Below are positions 41,334-50,016 of a DNA stretch of 64,000 bases, piece after piece. Position numbers and translations under genes: made by a program. The first letter of the stretch is position 1. The number at the start of each line of letters is the position of its first letter. Source of the DNA: Serpens sp035497915 (GTDB taxonomy: Bacteria > Pseudomonadota > Gammaproteobacteria > Pseudomonadales > Pseudomonadaceae); NCBI RefSeq assembly GCF_035497915.1, contig NZ_DATJCS010000011.1:53728-117727 (forward strand), written 5' to 3'. Below the pieces are notes generated by a model, which was given only the letters and a program-made list of their open reading frames with translations, did no database searches and was not told the origin of the DNA.

Positions 41334-44183
41334 TTATTGGCAGGCTTCGCAATCCGGGTTGTCGATGGAGCAGGCCTTGGGCACCGGGGCCGGCGCGGGG
41401 GCGGCTTGCTGCAGGCTTTCATCGATCACCGAGCTCACGGCGTTGAGCTTGCCGGTGGTGATGGTCGACTTCTCGGTGCTGGTGGCGGCCAGGGCGCGGA
41501 GGTAGTAGGTGGTCTTCAGACCCAGGTACCAGGCCATGCGGTAAGTGACGTCCAGTTTCTTGCCCGAGGCGCCGGCGATGTACAGGTTCAGCGACTGGGC
41601 TTGGTCGATCCACTTCTGGCGGCGGCTGGCGGCTTCGACGATCCACTTGGTGTCCACTTCGAAGGCGGTGGCGTACAGCGCCTTGAGGTCGGCCGGGATG
41701 CGTTCGATCTGCTGCACGGAGCCGTCGTAGTACTTGAGGTCGTTGACCATCACCGGGTCCCACAGGCCGCGGGCCTTGAGGTCGCGCACCAGGTAGGGGT
41801 TGATGACGGTGAACTCGCCCGAGAGGTTCGATTTCACGTACAGGTTCTGGTAGGTCGGCTCGATGGACTGCGACACGCCAACGATGTTGGAGATGGTCGC
41901 GGTCGGCGCGATGGCCATGATGTTCGAGTTGCGGATGCCGCCCTTTACGCGCTCGCGCAGCGGCGCCCAGTCCAGGCTCTCGGTGCGGTCGACCTGGATG
42001 TACTGCTCGCCACGGGCGTCGATCAGGCGCTGCAGGGAATCCAGCGGCAGCACGCCCTGGCTCCACAGCGAACCCTCGAAGGTCTGGTAGGCGCCGCGCT
42101 CGTCGGCCAGGTCGCAGGAGGCCTGGATGGCGTAGTAGCTGATCGCTTCCATGGAGCGGTCGGCGAACTGCACGGCGGCGTCGGAACCGTAGGCGATGTG
42201 CTGCAGATACAGGGCATCCTGGAAGCCCATCAGGCCCAGGCCCACCGGGCGGTGCTTGAAGTTGGCGTTACGCGCCTGCGGCACGCTGTAGTAGTTGATG
42301 TCGATGACGTTATCGAGCATGCGCACGGCGGTGCGCACGGTGCGCTCCAGCTTGGCGAGGTCGAGCGCGCCATCGACGATGTGGTTCACCAGGTTCACCG
42401 AACCCAGGTTGCACACGGCGATTTCGTCGGCGTTGGTGTTCAGGGTGATCTCGGTGCACAGGTTGGAGCTGTGCACCACGCCGACGTGCTGCTGCGGGCT
42501 GCGCAGGTTGCACGGGTCCTTGAAGGTGATCCACGGATGGCCGGTCTCGAACAGCATCGAGAGCATCTTGCGCCACAGGTCCTTGGCCTGGACGACCTTG
42601 TGCAGCTTGAGCTTGCCGTAGCCGGCCATGGCTTCGTAGTACTCATAGCGCTCTACGAAGGCCTTGCCGGTCAGGTCGTGCAGGTCGGGCACGTCGGAGG
42701 GCGAGAACAGCGTCCAGGGGCCGTCCTGGAACACGCGCTTCATGAACAGGTCGGGCACCCAGTTGGCGGTGTTCATGTCGTGGGTGCGGCGGCGGTCGTC
42801 GCCGGTGTTCTTGCGCAGTTCGAGGAATTCCTCGATGTCCAGGTGCCAGGTTTCCAGGTAGGCGCACACCGCGCCCTTGCGCTTGCCGCCCTGGTTGACG
42901 GCCACGGCGGTGTCGTTGACCACCTTGAGGAAGGGCACGACGCCCTGGGATTTGCCGTTGGTGCCCTTGATGTAGGCGCCCAGCGCGCGCACTGGGGTCC
43001 AGTCGTTGCCCAGGCCGCCGGCGAACTTGGAGAGCAGGGCATTATCGCGGATGGCGTTGTAGATGCCGCCCAGGTCGTCCGGCACGGTGGTCAGGTAGCA
43101 GGAGGACAGCTGCGGACGCAGGGTGCCGGCGTTGAACAGGGTCGGCGTGGAGGCCATGTAGTCGAACGACGACAGCAGGTTGTAGAACTCGATGGCGCGT
43201 TCGTTCTTCTGCGGTTCTTCCACCGCCAGGCCCATGGCCACGCGCATGAAGAACACTTGGGGCAGCTCGAAGCGCACGCCGTTCTTGTGGATGAAGTAGC
43301 GGTCGTAAAGGGTCTGCAGGCCCAGGTAGGCGAACTGCTGGTCGCGCTGGTGATCCAGCGCGGCGCCCAGTTTGGCCAGGTCGAAGGTCTTCAGCTGCGG
43401 GTCGAGCAGTTCGAACTCCACGCCCTTTTCCACGTAGGCGACCAGCGCGGGGGCGTACAAGTCGGCCATCTCGTGGTGGGTGGCGCTGTCGGCCACGCCG
43501 AGGAAGCTCAGCGCTTCGCCGCGCAGGCTGTCGAGCAGCAGGCGAGCGGTCACCTGGCTGTAGTTGGGTTCGCGTTCCACCAGGGTGCGCGCGGTCATCA
43601 CCAGGGCGGTGTTGACGTCCTTGAGGGACACGCCGTCGTAGAGGTTCTTCAGGGTCTCGCGCTCGATCAGCGCGCCGTCCACCTCGGCCAGGCCTTCGCA
43701 GGCTTCGCGGACCAGGGTCTGCAGGCGGCCCAGGTCCAGCGGGCGCTGGCTGCCGTCGTCCAGGGTGACGCGGATGCTCGGGTGCGGCTGGGCCACGCTC
43801 AGGCGAGTTTCGGCGGCGCGCTTGCGCTCCTGGGAACGGGCTTCGCGGTACAGCACGTAGTCGCGGGCGACCTTCTGCTCGCCGGCGCGCATCAGCGCCA
43901 GTTCCACCTGGTCCTGGATGTCTTCGATATGGATGGTGCCGCCCGACGGCATACGGCGCGCGAAGGTGGCGGTCACCTGCGCGGTCAGGTTGGCCACGGT
44001 CTCGTGGATGCGGCTGGAGGCGGCGGCGTTGCCACCTTCCACGGCCAGGAAGGCCTTGGTGATGGCCACGCTGATCTTGTCGTCGGTGTAGGGCACCACG
44101 GTGCCGTTACGCTTGATGACCTTCAGGCTGCCGGGCGCGGTGGCGCTCAGTTCCGGGCTGATGGCGGTGCTGTCGGTTTGCAT
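41334..44183 (-). CDS. nrdA: Ribonucleoside-diphosphate reductase class Ia, alpha subunit
   Basis: The 949-residue catalytic subunit reduces ribonucleoside diphosphates with NrdB. It has two N-terminal ATP-cone regions (VIKRNGTVVPYTDDKISVAI near residue 20 and a second around 130-215), consistent with Pseudomonas NrdA, which carries two such cones. Active-site features are LSSCYLTT, NLCTEITLNTN with the NxCxE pattern and the later Cys in VCNLGSVNL; the C-terminal redox pair is DCEACQ. The ATG at 44183 has GGAG upstream. The region before it holds a NrdR-like box and an exact DnaA box. The order nrdA-nrdB and the two-component genes nearby match what I recall from P. aeruginosa. Confidence 0.97.
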   Translation of the reverse strand: MQTDSTAISPELSATAPGSLKVIKRNGTVVPYTDDKISVAITKAFLAVEGGNAAASSRIHETVANLTAQVTATFARRMPSGGTIHIEDIQDQVELALMRAGEQKVARDYVLYREARSQERKRAAETRLSVAQPHPSIRVTLDDGSQRPLDLGRLQTLVREACEGLAEVDGALIERETLKNLYDGVSLKDVNTALVMTARTLVEREPNYSQVTARLLLDSLRGEALSFLGVADSATHHEMADLYAPALVAYVEKGVEFELLDPQLKTFDLAKLGAALDHQRDQQFAYLGLQTLYDRYFIHKNGVRFELPQVFFMRVAMGLAVEEPQKNERAIEFYNLLSSFDYMASTPTLFNAGTLRPQLSSCYLTTVPDDLGGIYNAIRDNALLSKFAGGLGNDWTPVRALGAYIKGTNGKSQGVVPFLKVVNDTAVAVNQGGKRKGAVCAYLETWHLDIEEFLELRKNTGDDRRRTHDMNTANWVPDLFMKRVFQDGPWTLFSPSDVPDLHDLTGKAFVERYEYYEAMAGYGKLKLHKVVQAKDLWRKMLSMLFETGHPWITFKDPCNLRSPQQHVGVVHSSNLCTEITLNTNADEIAVCNLGSVNLVNHIVDGALDLAKLERTVRTAVRMLDNVIDINYYSVPQARNANFKHRPVGLGLMGFQDALYLQHIAYGSDAAVQFADRSMEAISYYAIQASCDLADERGAYQTFEGSLWSQGVLPLDSLQRLIDARGEQYIQVDRTESLDWAPLRERVKGGIRNSNIMAIAPTATISNIVGVSQSIEPTYQNLYVKSNLSGEFTVINPYLVRDLKARGLWDPVMVNDLKYYDGSVQQIERIPADLKALYATAFEVDTKWIVEAASRRQKWIDQAQSLNLYIAGASGKKLDVTYRMAWYLGLKTTYYLRALAATSTEKSTITTGKLNAVSSVIDESLQQAAPAPAPVPKACSIDNPDCEACQ

Positions 44184-44338
44184 GGGCTGCTCCACGTTTC
44201 CAATTCTTCTTCCGCGTAACGGCAGTGGCCGTTCGCCGGGCAAAAAAAACGCCGTGCCAGGGAAAAATTCACCGGCAAAGTGGCGTGATAAGGGGATCGG
44301 TCGGCATACGGCGTGAACGGCCTTCCTGGCTCCCGGGA

Positions 44339-44354
44339 CCACAACATCTGGTGG
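44339..44354. promoter_or_regulatory. Possible second NrdR-like palindrome
   Basis: CCACAACATCTGGTGG is a near palindrome resembling the NrdR-like box at 44484 in its ACAACAT core. NrdR boxes usually come in pairs about 31-32 bases apart, but here the distance is about 145 bases, so this is weak. Confidence 0.3.
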
Positions 44355-44483
44355 CTTGCCTCCAACGCCCGCCTGCGCGGTGTGCTGTCGGCAGCGGCGA
44401 GACGGGCTCGCCACAGTATCCCGCCGGGCCGTTTCAGCCCCTTGACGGGTTCGATTCCTTTCGTTCTCTCGGGTTCCGCCAAA

Positions 44484-44499
44484 ACACAACATGTAGTGT
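44484..44499. promoter_or_regulatory. NrdR-type box upstream of nrdA
   Basis: ACACAACATGTAGTGT matches the form of the NrdR operator (ACACwATATATwGTGT) in its conserved ends and palindromic layout. NrdR represses ribonucleotide reductase genes when dATP is high. It lies 301 bases before the nrdA start and may overlap the promoter. Confidence 0.6.
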
Positions 44500-44567
44500 G
44501 TTCTGCCTGGTGCGGCGCAAGATAAAGGCAGTCGAGCGGAAAGACAAGCCACCTCACGGAGGCCTTC

Positions 44568-44576
44568 TGTGGATAA
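44568..44576. promoter_or_regulatory. DnaA box upstream of nrdA
   Basis: TGTGGATAA is the exact complement of the DnaA consensus TTATCCACA. DnaA regulates nrdAB in E. coli, linking nucleotide supply to replication. The gap of about 670 bases between nrdA and the response regulator holds this box, the NrdR-like box and a repeat cluster near 44694. Confidence 0.6.
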
Positions 44577-44693
44577 GCCTGTGGGTTTCCTTTGCACACC
44601 CCGCTGCAATGGGCGTGGCGGCTCGCTCAGCGCTTTTCATCGTTTTGTGAGGGATTTCTCCCTCTATATGTAGTGGTGCGGAGCCGGCTTTTC

Positions 44694-44787
44694 TGTAGGG
44701 CCGGGTTTATCCCGGCCGGCGTGGGGTGGGTGTGAAACCGTGGCGAATGCCTCGGCTCCGCTGGCCGGCATAAAGCCGGCCCTACAG
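44694..44787. repeat. GTAGGGCCGG palindromic repeat pair
   Basis: TGTAGGGCCGGGTTTATCCC and GGCATAAAGCCGGCCCTACA are inverted partners across about 55 bases. It directly precedes the promoter region of the response regulator gene. Confidence 0.8.
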
Positions 44788-44854
44788 GGTGGCACCCGGG
44801 CCGCCTTGCCTTTGGATACAATGCCGGCCATTCGCAGAGCCAAGGAGAGTTGTC

Positions 44855-45562
44855 ATGCCGGACCGCTGCCACATCCTGATCGTCGAGGATGACGCCCGCC
44901 TGGCGGAGTTGACCCGCGACTACCTGGAATCCCAGGGCCTGGCGGTGAGCGTGCAGGCCGATGGCCGGCGGGCGGTGAACCAGATCCTCGCCGAGCGCCC
45001 CGCGCTGGTGGTGCTGGACCTGATGCTGCCGGGCGAGGATGGCCTGTCGATCTGCAAGCGGGTGCGCGAGCAGGGCTATGACGCGCCGATCCTCATGCTC
45101 ACCGCGCGCACCGACGACCTCGACCAGGTGCAGGGCCTGGAAATGGGCGCCGACGATTACGTGTGCAAGCCGGTGCGCCCGGTGGTGCTGCTGGCGCGCA
45201 TCCGTGCGCTGCTGCGCCGCCGCGAGACGCCCGCCGAGACGGTGCAGCGCCTGAGCTTCGGCACGCTGCAGTTGGACCATGCCCGTCGCGAAGTGACCCT
45301 GGGCGGCGAGCGCGTCGAGCTGACCGGCGCCGAGTTCGACCTGCTCTGGCTGCTGGCGCTGAACGCCGGGCGCACGCTGTCGCGCGAGGAGATCTTCACC
45401 CAGCTGCGCGGCATCGAATACGACGGCCAGGACCGTTCCATCGACGTGCGCATCTCGCGCATCCGCCCCAAGCTCGGCGACGACCCGGTGACCCCGCGGC
45501 TGATCAAGACCATCCGCAGTAAGGGCTACCTGTTCGTGCGCGAGGTGGCGGAGGAGCTGTAG
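44855..45562 (+). CDS. RstA-like OmpR-family response regulator
   Basis: The 235-residue protein has a receiver domain (acidic IVEDDAR, phospho-acceptor Asp in LDLMLPGEDG, Lys in CKPVRP) and an OmpR-type winged helix (GAEFDLLWLLALNAG, IDVRISRIRPKLGDD). The segment GLEMGADDYVCKPVRPVVLL resembles RstA more than other family members. AGGAG precedes the ATG at 44855. Its kinase follows after a 340-base, repeat-filled gap. The same pair lies beside nrdA in P. aeruginosa (PA1157-PA1158 in memory). Target genes are unknown. Confidence 0.9.
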   Translation: MPDRCHILIVEDDARLAELTRDYLESQGLAVSVQADGRRAVNQILAERPALVVLDLMLPGEDGLSICKRVREQGYDAPILMLTARTDDLDQVQGLEMGADDYVCKPVRPVVLLARIRALLRRRETPAETVQRLSFGTLQLDHARREVTLGGERVELTGAEFDLLWLLALNAGRTLSREEIFTQLRGIEYDGQDRSIDVRISRIRPKLGDDPVTPRLIKTIRSKGYLFVREVAEEL

Positions 45563-45605
45563 GGCGGCCAGCGTTGTTCTCCGCCATGCGCGGTGGCAAT
45601 GAACC

Positions 45606-45670
45606 TGTAGGAGCGGCTTCAGCCGCGACGGGGCCGCCCCAGAAGCATCGCGGCTGAAGCCGCTCCTACA
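45606..45670. repeat. REP palindrome, GTAGGAGCGG family
   Basis: TGTAGGAGCGGCTTCAGCCG and CGGCTGAAGCCGCTCCTACA arms separated by a short loop. It is one of two repeats filling the gap between regulator and kinase genes. Confidence 0.88.
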
Positions 45671-45709
45671 AAAGCAGTCAGTCGCCGCAGCGGGCGGACG
45701 CCGATCTCC

Positions 45710-45802
45710 TGTAGGGCCGGCTTTATGCCGGCCGCCGGCGGTGGGACCGCCACCGAAGCCGGGAATTGAACTCCGCTGGCCGGCATAAAGTCGGCCCTAC
45801 AG
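45710..45802. repeat. GTAGGGCCGG palindromic repeat pair
   Basis: TGTAGGGCCGGCTTTATGCC and GGCATAAAGTCGGCCCTACA, a matched inverted pair, lie just before the kinase gene. The second arm carries one substitution. Confidence 0.82.
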
Positions 45803-45902
45803 GGTGCCCCAGCGCCACAAGGCCACTCCCAGCCATGCAGGGCGATGCCGATCACCTTGGGGCCGGGTAGACTCCCGCCCATTCTCGTCAGGAACGCTCC
45901 CC

Positions 45903-47498
45903 GTGAACTCCATCTTCCTGCGTATCTACGCCGGCATGCTGGTTGCCCTGGTGCTGGTGGGACTGCTGGCGGTCGGCAGTCTGGAACTGGTCAATGCGCT
46001 GCGCCACGACCATTACCGCGAGCAGCTGGCCCAGGGTTCGTTCCGGCTGATGGCCGACAACCTGGCCGGCATGGACGCGGTGGAGCGCACCCGGGCCATG
46101 GCCCTGTGGGGGCGGCTGCTGGGTACGCCGCTGCATCTGGAAGCGCTTTCCGCGATCCGCCTCGACTCCCGGGCACGCAGCCGGTTGCTGCGCGGCCAGG
46201 TGCTGGTCGAGCAGCTGAACCCCTCGCTGATCTACAGCCTGGTCAGCGAGAAGGAGCGGCTGGTGCTCACCGCGACCGTGGAGCAGGTCAGCGAGCAGCT
46301 GGCGCGTGCCACGCTGTTCCTGATCAGTGACGAATTGCGCCGCTATCCAGCGCCCGAGCAGCGTCAGCGCCTGGCCGAGCTGGTGGAGGCCAAGGGCTTC
46401 GGCTACCCGGTGCACCTGCGCGCCATGGACCAGATGACGCTGGATGTCGATCAGCGCCGGCGCCTGGTCGAGGGCGACACGGTAATGGCCATGGTGAGTG
46501 GCGGCGAAGCGATCCGCGTGATGGTCGGCCAGGTGGATACGCCGTGGATTCTGGAAATCGGCCCGCTGTATCCGCTCAATCCCTATCCGCCGCAGTTGCT
46601 GGCGCTGTTCACCGTGCTCGGCCTGACGCTGATCGGCCTGACCCTGTACGCCCTGGTGCGTCGCCTGGAGTACCGCCTGCGCGGCCTGGAGTCGGCGGCC
46701 ACGCGCATCGCCGCCGGCCGCCTGGAGGCGCGCGTGCCGGAAGGCGAGGCCGACTCGGTGGGCCGGCTGGCCGCCGCCTTCAATGCCATGGCCGAGCATG
46801 TGCAGCGGCTGATCAGCGTGCAGCGCGAGATGGTGCGCGCCGTGTCCCACGAGCTGCGCACCCCGGTGGCGCGCCTGCGCTTCGGCCTGGAGATGGTCGA
46901 GGACAGCGAGGAGCCGGCGCAGCGGCGCAAGTACCTGGAGGGCATGGACCACGACATCCAGGAGCTGGACCGTCTGGTCGACGAGATGCTGGTCTATGCC
47001 CGCCTGGAGCAGGGCTCGCCGCAACTGGACTTCCAGGAGGTCGAGCTGCCGGCGCTGCTGGAGCGGGTGATGGACGAAGCCGCGCCGCTGCGTGTCGAGG
47101 TGCGCCTGGAGCGCGGCATCTGGCAGCCGGCCGAGGATGGCGGGCTGATCGAGGCCGAGCCGCGCTACCTGCAGCGTGCGGTGCTGAACCTGGTGAGCAA
47201 CGCCCTGCGGCATGCCGAGCGGCGCGTGCGGGTGAGCTACAGCATCGCCGGGGACGTCTGCCGTGTGGATGTCGAGGACGACGGCCCCGGCGTGCCCCGC
47301 GAGGCCTGGGAACGCATCTTCACCCCCTTCCTGCGCCTGGACGACAGCCGCGCCCGCTCACTGGGCGGGCACGGCCTGGGACTGTCCATCGTGCGGCGCA
47401 TCATCCACTGGCATGGCGGGCGCGCCTCGGTGGGGCGTGGCGGCCTCGGCGGCGCGCGTTTCAGCCTGACCTGGCCGCGCCGGCAGGTGGGAGCCTGA
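45903..47498 (+). CDS. RstB-like sensor histidine kinase
   Basis: The 531-residue protein starts at GTG 45903 with AGGA 10 bases upstream. It has TM1 (about 8-28), a long periplasmic domain (about 30-230), TM2 (about 236-257), HAMP, a HisKA domain with the His in AVSHELRTPVARLRF and an ATPase domain (AVLNLVSNALRHAERR, DDGPGVPREAW, GGHGLGLSIVRR). It should phosphorylate the upstream regulator. The large periplasmic region suggests an extracellular or envelope signal, as in RstB/PhoQ-type kinases, but the ligand is unknown. A sigma-28 promoter for the next gene begins 62 bases after its stop. Confidence 0.9.
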   Translation: MNSIFLRIYAGMLVALVLVGLLAVGSLELVNALRHDHYREQLAQGSFRLMADNLAGMDAVERTRAMALWGRLLGTPLHLEALSAIRLDSRARSRLLRGQVLVEQLNPSLIYSLVSEKERLVLTATVEQVSEQLARATLFLISDELRRYPAPEQRQRLAELVEAKGFGYPVHLRAMDQMTLDVDQRRRLVEGDTVMAMVSGGEAIRVMVGQVDTPWILEIGPLYPLNPYPPQLLALFTVLGLTLIGLTLYALVRRLEYRLRGLESAATRIAAGRLEARVPEGEADSVGRLAAAFNAMAEHVQRLISVQREMVRAVSHELRTPVARLRFGLEMVEDSEEPAQRRKYLEGMDHDIQELDRLVDEMLVYARLEQGSPQLDFQEVELPALLERVMDEAAPLRVEVRLERGIWQPAEDGGLIEAEPRYLQRAVLNLVSNALRHAERRVRVSYSIAGDVCRVDVEDDGPGVPREAWERIFTPFLRLDDSRARSLGGHGLGLSIVRRIIHWHGGRASVGRGGLGGARFSLTWPRRQVGA

Positions 47499-47559
47499 GC
47501 CTGCCAGAAGGAGATGACGAACGGATCACAAAAAAATGGCGTCAACGTTGCCGAATCGC

Positions 47560-47586
47560 TCAGGTGACAGCCACGGGTGCCGATAA
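47560..47586 (+). promoter_or_regulatory. Sigma-28 (FliA) type promoter for the second chemoreceptor
   Basis: TCAGGTGA, 11 bases, GCCGATAA: the -10 element is an exact match and the -35 matches the TCAAG-type consensus at most positions. It ends 63 bases before the ATG at 47650. Confidence 0.72.
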
Positions 47587-47649
47587 CCCCTGAAGGCCTG
47601 GCGGCGTTCAGCCAGGAAAAAAGTGGTCCTGTTTATGGAGTCGTTGACC

Positions 47650-49788
47650 ATGTCCCCTTCACGTCTGTCCATCGCCTGGAAAATCACCCTGCTGGCGGGT
47701 TTGTGCCTGGTGCTGATCGTCGCCGTGCTGATCGGCGCCTCGTTGCAGCAGACCCAGCGCAGCAGCGCGCTGGTCAAGGAAGCCGGCAGCGCCATGTTGG
47801 AGGAGGCGGCCAGCGAGCGCGTCAGCGCCTATGGGCAGACCCAGGCGCTGCGTATCCAGCGCCTGTTCATGGACACCTACCAGTACGGCAGCGGCATCCT
47901 CGGCCAGGTGCAGCTGATGCGCGAACAGTCCATCGCGCGCATGGACAGCGCGTTCGATCTGCGCGAAGACCTCGTGCGCCTGGCCGGTAGCGCGTTGCGG
48001 AACAACGCCGACCTGTTCGGCCTCTACCTGGTCTTCGAGCCCGATGCGCTGGACGAGAAGGACGCCCTGTTCGCCGAGCGCGCCGAGTTCGGCGCCAACG
48101 AGACGGGGCGTTTCAGCATCTACTGGTCGCGTGCCGGCGAGACGCTGGAGCACGAGGCCATCGGCGAAGCGCTGATCAACGACGTCACGCCGGGCAAGAA
48201 CGGCCTGCCCTACAACAGCTGGTACCGCTGCCCGGTGGAGCGCCAGCGAGTGTGCGTGATCGATCCTTATGTGGATGTGGTGGACGACAAGGACATCCTG
48301 ATGACCTCGGTCGCCTTCCCGCTGCTGCGCGACGGCAAGGTGGTCGGGGTGTTCGGCGTCGACATCAGCCTGAACAGCCTGCAGGACCTCGCCAGCTCCG
48401 CCAACCAGACGCTGTATGGCGGCCAGGGCAACATGGGCGTTGTCAGCACGGCGGGCCTGCTGGCCGGTTACAGCGGCAACGCCGGTTTGCTCGGCGAGCG
48501 CTTCGTGGCCGCCTATCCGGGCCAGGACGATCTGCTGCGCCGTATCGCCCAGGGCAAGCCACAGGTGCGCCAGAACGGCGAGATGATGGAAGTGCTGCAC
48601 CCCTTCGCGCCGATTCCCGACAGCCCGCCGTGGTCGGTGCTGCTGGAGATTCCGCAGCGCATCATGCAGGCTCCGGTGCTCAACCTTGAGCGCCAGCTGG
48701 ACCAGCGCCGGCTGAGCGACAGCCTGGTGTCGCTGACCCTCGGCCTGCTGGCCACCGGCGTCGGCCTGCTGCTGATCTGGCTGGCCGCGCGCAGCGTGAC
48801 CCGGCCGATCCTCGCCGTGGCGGACATGTTCAAGGACATCGCCAGCGGCGAAGGCGACCTGACCCGCCGGCTGGACTACGCGCGCCAGGACGAGCTGGGC
48901 ACGCTGGTCGGTTGGTTCAACCGTTTCCTCGACAAGCTGCAGCCGATCATCGCCGAGGTGAAACAGGCGGCGCGGGAGACCCGCGCCACCGCCGACCAGT
49001 CGCTGGCGCTGGCTTCGCAGACCAACGAGGGCATGCAGCGGCAGTTCCGCGAAGTGGACATGCTGGCCACCGCCGCCCAGGAAATGAGCGCCACCGCCCA
49101 GGACGTGGCGAGCAACGCCGCCAGGGCCGCCGAGGCCACGCGCGGCGCCGAGCAGGCGGCGAGCCTGGGCCGCGAGGTGATCGCCCGCACCACCCGCGAT
49201 TTCGAATCGCTGATGCGTGATCTGCAGGGCGCCATGCAGCACATGACCGGCCTGAGCCATAACAGCGAGCAGATTGGCAGCGTGCTGGAGGTGATTCGCG
49301 GCATCGCCGAACAGACCAACCTGCTGGCGCTCAATGCGGCCATCGAGGCGGCCCGCGCCGGCGAGGCGGGGCGCGGCTTCGCGGTGGTGGCCGACGAGGT
49401 GCGCGGCCTGGCCCAGCGCACCCAGGAATCGGTGGGCGAGATCCAGTCGGTGATCGAGACCCTGCAGACTGATACCCGCGGTCTGTCCGTATCGATGAAG
49501 GACAGCTTCGAGCAGGCCCAGGACAACGTCGGCCAGGTGGCCGAGGCGGTCACGGCGCTCGGGCGTATCGGCGAGGCGGTCGGCGTGATCCACGACATGA
49601 CCCTGCAGATCGCCAGCGCCGCCGAGGAACAGAGCGCGGTGGCCGAGGAGATCAGCCGCAACGTCGCCGGCGTGCGCGGTGTCACCGAAACCCTGACCGG
49701 CCAGGCCGAGGACTCGGCGCGCATCAGCCAGTCGCTCAACGGCCTGGCCAACCAGCAACAGGCGCTGATGGACCAGTTCAAGGCGTAG
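47650..49788 (+). CDS. Methyl-accepting chemotaxis protein with dCache sensor
   Basis: The 712-residue receptor has TM1 (about 9-30), a periplasmic double-Cache domain (about 60-340), TM2 (about 365-386), HAMP and a signalling domain with the tip EQTNLLALNAAIEAARAG and downstream GRGFAVVADEVRGLA. In the membrane-distal Cache module NSWYRCP and PYVDVVDDKD stand where amino-acid-sensing dCache receptors carry RxWY and YxD; the Arg of that motif is not conserved here. Length is close to the polyamine/histamine-type receptor TlpQ as I remember it. Ligand class is therefore uncertain. The ATG at 47650 has GGAG upstream. Confidence 0.93.
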   Translation: MSPSRLSIAWKITLLAGLCLVLIVAVLIGASLQQTQRSSALVKEAGSAMLEEAASERVSAYGQTQALRIQRLFMDTYQYGSGILGQVQLMREQSIARMDSAFDLREDLVRLAGSALRNNADLFGLYLVFEPDALDEKDALFAERAEFGANETGRFSIYWSRAGETLEHEAIGEALINDVTPGKNGLPYNSWYRCPVERQRVCVIDPYVDVVDDKDILMTSVAFPLLRDGKVVGVFGVDISLNSLQDLASSANQTLYGGQGNMGVVSTAGLLAGYSGNAGLLGERFVAAYPGQDDLLRRIAQGKPQVRQNGEMMEVLHPFAPIPDSPPWSVLLEIPQRIMQAPVLNLERQLDQRRLSDSLVSLTLGLLATGVGLLLIWLAARSVTRPILAVADMFKDIASGEGDLTRRLDYARQDELGTLVGWFNRFLDKLQPIIAEVKQAARETRATADQSLALASQTNEGMQRQFREVDMLATAAQEMSATAQDVASNAARAAEATRGAEQAASLGREVIARTTRDFESLMRDLQGAMQHMTGLSHNSEQIGSVLEVIRGIAEQTNLLALNAAIEAARAGEAGRGFAVVADEVRGLAQRTQESVGEIQSVIETLQTDTRGLSVSMKDSFEQAQDNVGQVAEAVTALGRIGEAVGVIHDMTLQIASAAEEQSAVAEEISRNVAGVRGVTETLTGQAEDSARISQSLNGLANQQQALMDQFKA

Positions 49789-49812
49789 GGCCGGCGGGCC
49801 GGCCTGCTTTTC

Positions 49813-50001
49813 TGTGGGGCCGGCTTTACGCCGGCCGGCGGGGTTGAGGTATTCCCTCATGGGGCCGGTTGGCGTCGGCCGTTGGCCGGGATAAACCCGG
49901 CCCTACACGGCTCGCGCTCTTCTGTAGGGCCGGCTTTGTAGGAGCGGCTTCAGCCGCGATGGTGGCGGCACAGAAGCATCGCGGCTGAAGCCGCTCCTAC
50001 A
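49813..50001. repeat. Mixed repeat block with a chimeric junction
   Basis: A GTGGGGCCGG/ CCCTACAC pair (49813-49908) is followed by a half unit TGTAGGGCCGGCTTT (49923-49936), which is interrupted exactly by a complete GTAGGAGCGG REP (49937-50001). No coding signal is seen between the chemoreceptor and dgt. Confidence 0.8.
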
Positions 50002-50016
50002 GGGTCCGAGGCGTCC

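Noticed and set aside
41268..44219. A 983-codon open frame on the plus strand opposite nrdA
   Set aside because: It is the antisense of a certain gene in a GC-rich genome and reads as His/Val/Gly-rich low-complexity protein with no domain.
44440..44465. GGGTTCGATTCC, like a tRNA T-loop
   Set aside because: The flanking bases do not form the T-stem and no acceptor or anticodon arm is near.
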